DNA from: 'Nostoc azollae' 0708
Lineage (GTDB): Bacteria > Cyanobacteriota > Cyanobacteriia > Cyanobacteriales > Nostocaceae
Length of the DNA stretch: 64,000 nt
Direction of reading: 5' to 3'
NCBI RefSeq assembly: GCF_000196515.1
Contig: NC_014248.1
Coordinates: 124,001 to 188,000, forward strand
The position numbers were made by a program, and so were the translations under genes. The notes below the pieces were generated by a model, which saw nothing but the letters and a program-made list of their open reading frames with translations, was not told where the DNA came from and made no database searches. Positions 60,054-64,000 of the stretch are shown here, one piece after another (within the stretch, counting starts at the first letter, position 1; every line of letters starts with the position of its first letter).

Positions 60054-60272
60054 TTAAGGACGTTCATGTAGAAACCAATGATCAGTTTTTAATAAAGCAC
60101 AAGCATATTCTGAAAGAGAAATACTAGGTACAATTGTTGTAGAAGGTGCAATAGTTTCTTGTTCAATTGCTAATTGAAAAGCTTCCTTAAAAGTTTTGGG
60201 TTTATTTTTGACCGTTATTTGTAACATAGTTCCATCATGACATATTAATTCCATACCAACCATATTGTTCAT
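60054..60272 (-). CDS. Small hypothetical protein
   Basis: The product has 72 residues with no signal or membrane segment. It is mixed (MNNMVGMELICHDGTMLQIT, KTFKEAFQLAIEQE) with the look of a small folded protein. A later ATG at 60254 is an alternative start. Not recognised; it could be a fragment. Confidence 0.45.
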   Translation of the reverse strand: MNNMVGMELICHDGTMLQITVKNKPKTFKEAFQLAIEQETIAPSTTIVPSISLSEYACALLKTDHWFLHERP

Positions 60273-60368
60273 GCCAATATTTTAACATAGCCATTACCTT
60301 ATCACTGCCTATATAACTAGCCCCATACCAATGCAGATAAGCCAGTATTTCCCAATAATTTTGAACTC

Positions 60369-60425
60369 TCTTGCTGTCTAGGTTTCAATTTAGATTCTGT
60401 ACCTCATTTATCTGCAATCTGCTGT
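60369..60425. repeat. Dispersed repeat, third copy
   Basis: TTGCTGTCTAGGTTTCAATT followed by TAGATTCTGTACCTCA and TCTGCAATCTGCTGT matches 50272-50328 (inverted) closely and 11743-11788 with a shorter centre. Confidence 0.75.
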
Positions 60426-60522
60426 AAGTATCTCTTGTAATTGATATTAGTTAGATTAGTTAGAAAAGCAGGCTTTGCCTGCTATTAAGAATCTTTCACA
60501 GTTTTCAGCTTTTACCTGATAA

Positions 60523-60921
60523 TTAACCACCACGCTTTAGGGCTAATTCAACACGATCAAACTCTAACTCTAGACGGTTTTTCAGTTTTTCAGGGATGGG
60601 ACGGTTGGGGTAAGAACTATAGTGTCCAGCTAAGGAATTGAGTGCTGTTCGCATAGTTGTAAAAGAATTCAGACCAGAAACAGAATTAACTCTCTGATAA
60701 CGAGCAGAAAAGTCATTGATTTTTTGACGTGCTTCTGCTTGGAGTGCTGCTTTATTTGGATCTTCTGGTGATACTTCTATGGCTTGTCTTAAAGTGTTGA
60801 CTACAGCTAAAGTATCTTGACGATAATCTCCTGACAAGCCATCAGGAGTTCCAGAACAACCCATTAAGCCAAGGGTGACAACTAAAACCAGTGCCAGCAG
60901 ACGCGACCAATAATGTTTCAT
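60523..60921 (-). CDS. psb27: Photosystem II assembly lipoprotein Psb27
   Basis: The product is 132 residues from the ATG at 60921 (MKHYWSRLLALVLVVTLGLM), with lipobox LMGC. The mature part is the four-helix Psb27 fold (LSGDYRQDTLAVVNTLRQAI, FSARYQRVNSVSGLNSFTTM, PNRPIPEKLKNRLELEFDRV). It binds CP43 on the lumenal side during photosystem II assembly and repair. Single gene. Confidence 0.93.
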   Translation of the reverse strand: MKHYWSRLLALVLVVTLGLMGCSGTPDGLSGDYRQDTLAVVNTLRQAIEVSPEDPNKAALQAEARQKINDFSARYQRVNSVSGLNSFTTMRTALNSLAGHYSSYPNRPIPEKLKNRLELEFDRVELALKRGG

Positions 60922-61020
60922 ATCCATTCATTAAAAACAATATGTAAATCAACGTCCATCCTATCTTGGATTGGGATCAGTCAGTTATCAGTTATCAGTA
61001 GTTGTTCTCCGCCATCTTCC

Positions 61021-62169
61021 TCATCCCCCTAATCCCCCCACACCCTCATATAAGGTATTCCGTTGCTGGTAAGGTCTATTTAGGGATGCGATCGCACTTT
61101 GTAGGGTTTCTACTTCCATGCACGTACCACCAATAGCCCCGGCCATGGTGGTAATGTGTTCTTCCATTAATGTGCCACCAATATCGTTACAACCCCACGT
61201 TAAGGCTTCTGTTGCACCAGCCAGCCCTAATTTTACCCAACTTGGTTGATGATTAGGTATAAAATTTCCTAAAAATATCCGCGCTACCGCTGTTAATAAA
61301 AGTGCGTCAGCTAATACTGGTTGATCTCTTCCCACTCGACGACGTAAGGATTTTGGTGCTTCTTGTCCTACGAAGGGTAAGAGAATAAATTCTGTGATTT
61401 TAGCAGGATATCCCTGTTCTATTGCCGTTTGTTGGAGCGATCGCAATTTCTCTAAATGTCCAATTTGCTGTTCTGGCGTTTCAATATGCCCAGATAACAT
61501 GGTACTAGTAGTAGGAACACCTAATTTATGTGCCGTACTGACAATTTCTAGCCAAGTAGCAGTATCAATCTTTTCTCGACACAATACCCTTCTGACTTCA
61601 TCATCTAACACCTCGGCTGCTGTTCCTGGCATGGAACCCACACCCCCATCCCGCAAAGCTGTAATTACCTCAGTGTATGAAATTCCATCTAATCTGGCAA
61701 TAAACTGGACTTCCTGGGGAGAAAATGCGTGTATATGTAACTTAGGGAACTTCTGTTTAATAGTTTCTACTAAGTTAAGGTAATAAGGCAAAGATTTACC
61801 ATTGATTTGTGCTTCTGGGTACAATCCGCCTTGCATACAGATTTCTGTCGCACCCCGACGCACCGCATCTGTAGATTTCTCCAAAATCTGCGCCCAATTT
61901 AACCAGTAAGCATCGGTATCACCATCATCTCGCCGAAAAGCACAAAAACTACAGTGCTGTTCACAAATGTTAGTAAAATTAATGTTACGGTTAATTACGT
62001 AAGTAACAGTCTCACCTGCTTGTTTTTGCCTCAGTTGGTCAGCTGTAACCCTAATAGAATTTACAGCCTGTGGGTCAGTTTGCTTTAATAAAACTACTGC
62101 CTCAGATGGTGATATATTAAACCCTAGCAGCGAACGATCAAGAATAGTATCCACAGTTATATTAGTCAC
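61021..62169 (-). CDS. cofH: FO synthase subunit 2 (CofH), radical SAM
   Basis: The product has 382 residues. The radical-SAM cluster motif [10 protein letters not shown] (C-x3-C-x2-C, near residue 68) and [20 protein letters not shown] with FSPQEV are characteristic of CofH. It works with CofG to make FO (8-HDF) from tyrosine and a flavin-pathway intermediate; in cyanobacteria FO is used as an antenna of photolyases. No cofG is nearby. It is divergent from the membrane protein gene by 24 bases. Confidence 0.9.
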   Translation of the reverse strand: MTNITVDTILDRSLLGFNISPSEAVVLLKQTDPQAVNSIRVTADQLRQKQAGETVTYVINRNINFTNICEQHCSFCAFRRDDGDTDAYWLNWAQILEKSTDAVRRGATEICMQGGLYPEAQINGKSLPYYLNLVETIKQKFPKLHIHAFSPQEVQFIARLDGISYTEVITALRDGGVGSMPGTAAEVLDDEVRRVLCREKIDTATWLEIVSTAHKLGVPTTSTMLSGHIETPEQQIGHLEKLRSLQQTAIEQGYPAKITEFILLPFVGQEAPKSLRRRVGRDQPVLADALLLTAVARIFLGNFIPNHQPSWVKLGLAGATEALTWGCNDIGGTLMEEHITTMAGAIGGTCMEVETLQSAIASLNRPYQQRNTLYEGVGGLGG

Positions 62170-62193
62170 ACTTCACCAAAATTGTATTAAGCT

Positions 62194-63765
62194 ATGAATA
62201 AATTAAAAGCCACAGCACCATTATTTATAATCTTGTCAGGTGTGATTTTTTCTTTATATCTACGGTCACAAGTTCCAGATGACATTTACTTTAGTAGTGA
62301 TGGTGGACTCAAAGCATTGTTAGCTAAACAACTTAGTTCTGGTAATTTACGTTTTGATCTAAACCTCCAAGTACCACCATGGGTGCATAATATCTGGGAT
62401 AGTGGATTATATCCTTTTGAACCACCATTTAGCTATAAAATTTCTAATCTTTATTATATTACATTCCCATTTACATTTCCCCTAGTTACTGCTCCATTTT
62501 ATGCAATTTTCGGCTACAGAGGGTTTTATATAATTCCTTTAATTTCTGCATGGATTATCTGGGTGAATTATTATCGTCTCTGTCAGTCTTTTAAACTTGA
62601 TAATTTCATGATTTCCCTGGGTTTAATAACTCTTATTTTTGCTTCTCCACTCACTATGTATAGCGGTATGTATTGGGAACATACACTGGCAGTAGCTTTA
62701 GCATTTAGTGGGTTAGTTATGATATTTTCCGACAGAGAAAATCAATTTACAAACAAAGCAGCCATACTGAGTGGCATGTTAATTGGTTTATCAGTCTGGT
62801 TTAGACCAGAATTTCTAGCTCTAGTAGCTATTTTGATCATATTAATAACTGCTTCATTTATAATGAAGTTCGATTTAATTACAATCATCAAAAATAAGAG
62901 AACAATATTTCTGGCGAGTTTAATATTAACAATATTATGCTTCTTTATATTGAATAAAATCATCTATAATAATCCTTTGGGCGCTCATGCCTTCCAAGTG
63001 GTAGAAAATTTTTCATTATCAGACAGACTATTAAAATCATGTAGGTTTTTTAATGAACTCAAAAACAACTTGCTCAAACATTTCCCGATCATATACTTTG
63101 GATTGGCAATTTGTTTCATTTCTATATTCAAAACTAATTTGAGATTAAAAACTGCAAGCAAACAAATATTACTCATATCGTTTTTATTTCTGTTGATAGT
63201 GCCGATACTTATTCCTAGTGATGGTGGTAAACAGTGGGGATCACGATTTTTATTAATTATAATCCCATTAGTTAATGTCATAGCTATATCTGGTTTGGAG
63301 AAAACATGGAGAATTCAACAATTTGGCATCAGATATATTAGCACAGGAATTTTAGCTGTACTATTTATCTTGGGATTCAATATCAACATAATTGAAGGGA
63401 CAGAAACCTCCTATCAAAAAGACAAAAAAGAAAATATTGAACTTCTTGATTTCTTACGTAAAGATAGTAATAAAATTGTAGCTGTAGCTAATCAATATGT
63501 TGGACAAAGTTTTGAAGCCACCTTTAAACAGAAAATATTTTTTCTTACTAAAAAACCTGAAGATCTAAGTAAATTAGCTTTAGCATTAAATGAACAAGGA
63601 TATAAAACATTCCTGTATGTATGTCCTTTTTATGATAAATGCTTTTCCTCTCCCACAATACCTGATCAAGTCAAATTAGTAAGAAAGCAGAAAAGATTAA
63701 CAATTCAACTAAGAAAGATTAAAGAAAATAAAAGATACAGAATAGAAGAAGCCACAATTTTTTAA
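62194..63765 (+). CDS. Polytopic membrane protein, GT39/PMT-like
   Basis: The product has 523 residues with about ten hydrophobic helices (LFIILSGVIFSLYLR, FPFTFPLVTAPFYAIFGYRG, IIPLISAWIIWVNYYR, LIIIPLVNVIAISGL) and a long first extramembrane loop containing FSSDGGLKALLAKQL. The Asp in that loop and the topology suit glycosyltransferases that use lipid-linked sugars (GT39-like). The next gene is a clearer member, so these may be a pair. The C-terminal 100 residues form a soluble lobe. Donor and acceptor are unknown. Confidence 0.7.
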   Translation: MNKLKATAPLFIILSGVIFSLYLRSQVPDDIYFSSDGGLKALLAKQLSSGNLRFDLNLQVPPWVHNIWDSGLYPFEPPFSYKISNLYYITFPFTFPLVTAPFYAIFGYRGFYIIPLISAWIIWVNYYRLCQSFKLDNFMISLGLITLIFASPLTMYSGMYWEHTLAVALAFSGLVMIFSDRENQFTNKAAILSGMLIGLSVWFRPEFLALVAILIILITASFIMKFDLITIIKNKRTIFLASLILTILCFFILNKIIYNNPLGAHAFQVVENFSLSDRLLKSCRFFNELKNNLLKHFPIIYFGLAICFISIFKTNLRLKTASKQILLISFLFLLIVPILIPSDGGKQWGSRFLLIIIPLVNVIAISGLEKTWRIQQFGIRYISTGILAVLFILGFNINIIEGTETSYQKDKKENIELLDFLRKDSNKIVAVANQYVGQSFEATFKQKIFFLTKKPEDLSKLALALNEQGYKTFLYVCPFYDKCFSSPTIPDQVKLVRKQKRLTIQLRKIKENKRYRIEEATIF

Positions 63766-63786
63766 AAAAACAAATTAATATAAATA

Positions 63787-64000
63787 ATGAAGACGAATTT
63801 ACCCAGTAACTACCTGAAACAGATATTGTCTGTAGAAAAATTATCCCTGATTGCGATTGCAATAGCAGTCATAATCAGAATTATCAATTTAGGAACTAGA
63901 GAATTTTGGTATGATGAAGTTTTATCATTACTACTTTCTACCAGTCAAAATGGGGTTTACAAAACTCCTGGAGATGCACCAGTAATATTAGCAGAATATA
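63787..64000 (+). CDS. GT39-like glycosyltransferase, partial (runs off right edge)
   Basis: An ATG at 63787 opens a frame to the window end (71 residues). After a membrane helix (LIAIAIAVIIRIINL) comes GTREFWYDEVLSLLLSTSQ, where the Asp-Glu pair in the first loop is the acidic motif of GT39/PMT enzymes. Twenty-one bases separate it from the previous gene's stop: probably one operon. Confidence 0.75.
   Translation, partial: MKTNLPSNYLKQILSVEKLSLIAIAIAVIIRIINLGTREFWYDEVLSLLLSTSQNGVYKTPGDAPVILAEY

Overview
The window is a chromosome segment of a filamentous, heterocyst-type cyanobacterium (Nostocales). This rests on the genes (ndhF1, ndhD1, psb27, a Psb32-like TPM protein, a light-dependent protochlorophyllide reductase, plant-type ferredoxin, rbcR, cofH), on frequent GCGATCGC (HIP1) octamers, and on heptameric short tandem repeats (STRR) between genes. 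Many genes are broken by in-frame stops and small indels, and insertion sequences are dense. That degree of decay recalls reduced symbiotic genomes such as 'Nostoc azollae'; the species assignment is inference only.

Layout. 0-9.98 kb: a partial transaldolase-family gene, a potassium-channel pseudogene with five in-frame stops, polA, a secreted PEP-CTERM protein whose sorting tail is frameshifted, a HAD phosphatase, a DALR-domain protein and a Crp/Fnr regulator. 10.0-14.6 kb: a gene graveyard on the minus strand (PstS-like protein, nitroreductase, ABC-type ligand-binding protein, Ser/Thr kinase). 14.6-20.3 kb: rbcR, divergent nnrU, a thioredoxin-like gene and ndhF1. 20.4-43.95 kb: a segment bounded by two inverted copies of one dead insertion sequence (IS-A). 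It holds small membrane proteins, YtxH and DUF948 proteins, Psb32-like, msrB, a glutamine amidotransferase, proS, rimM-avtA, ndhD1, two further identical copies of a dead ISKra4-like element (IS-B), an IS5-type element, and a wrecked AAA+ ATPase/subtilisin pair. 44.3-53.2 kb: DUF1350, a response regulator-phosphatase next to a STAS protein, an HTH/GrpE-like protein, a sulfiredoxin remnant, SpoIID, petF, a MocA-type oxidoreductase, map and a small Tat-signal protein. 53.3-55.3 kb: debris containing a Septu-like (PtuA/PtuB) defence remnant fused to an AhpD-like gene. 55.7-64 kb: a pentapeptide-repeat membrane protein, por, a TPR lipoprotein, psb27, cofH and two membrane proteins of the GT39 style.

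How the genes fit together. The photosynthesis and respiration genes (ndhF1, ndhD1, psb27, Psb32-like, por, petF, rbcR) are intact. ndhF1 and ndhD1, which encode adjacent proton-channel subunits of NDH-1, lie 16 kb apart on opposite strands within the IS-bounded segment, which suggests an IS-mediated inversion. Both two-gene conflict modules, AAA+/S8 protease and Septu-like ATPase/HNH, are dead, as are the receptor-like and kinase genes of the 10-14.6 kb block. Both repeated IS elements carry the same inactivating mutations in each copy. For IS-B, each copy has its own target-site duplication, so it was moved after its own transposase had been lost.
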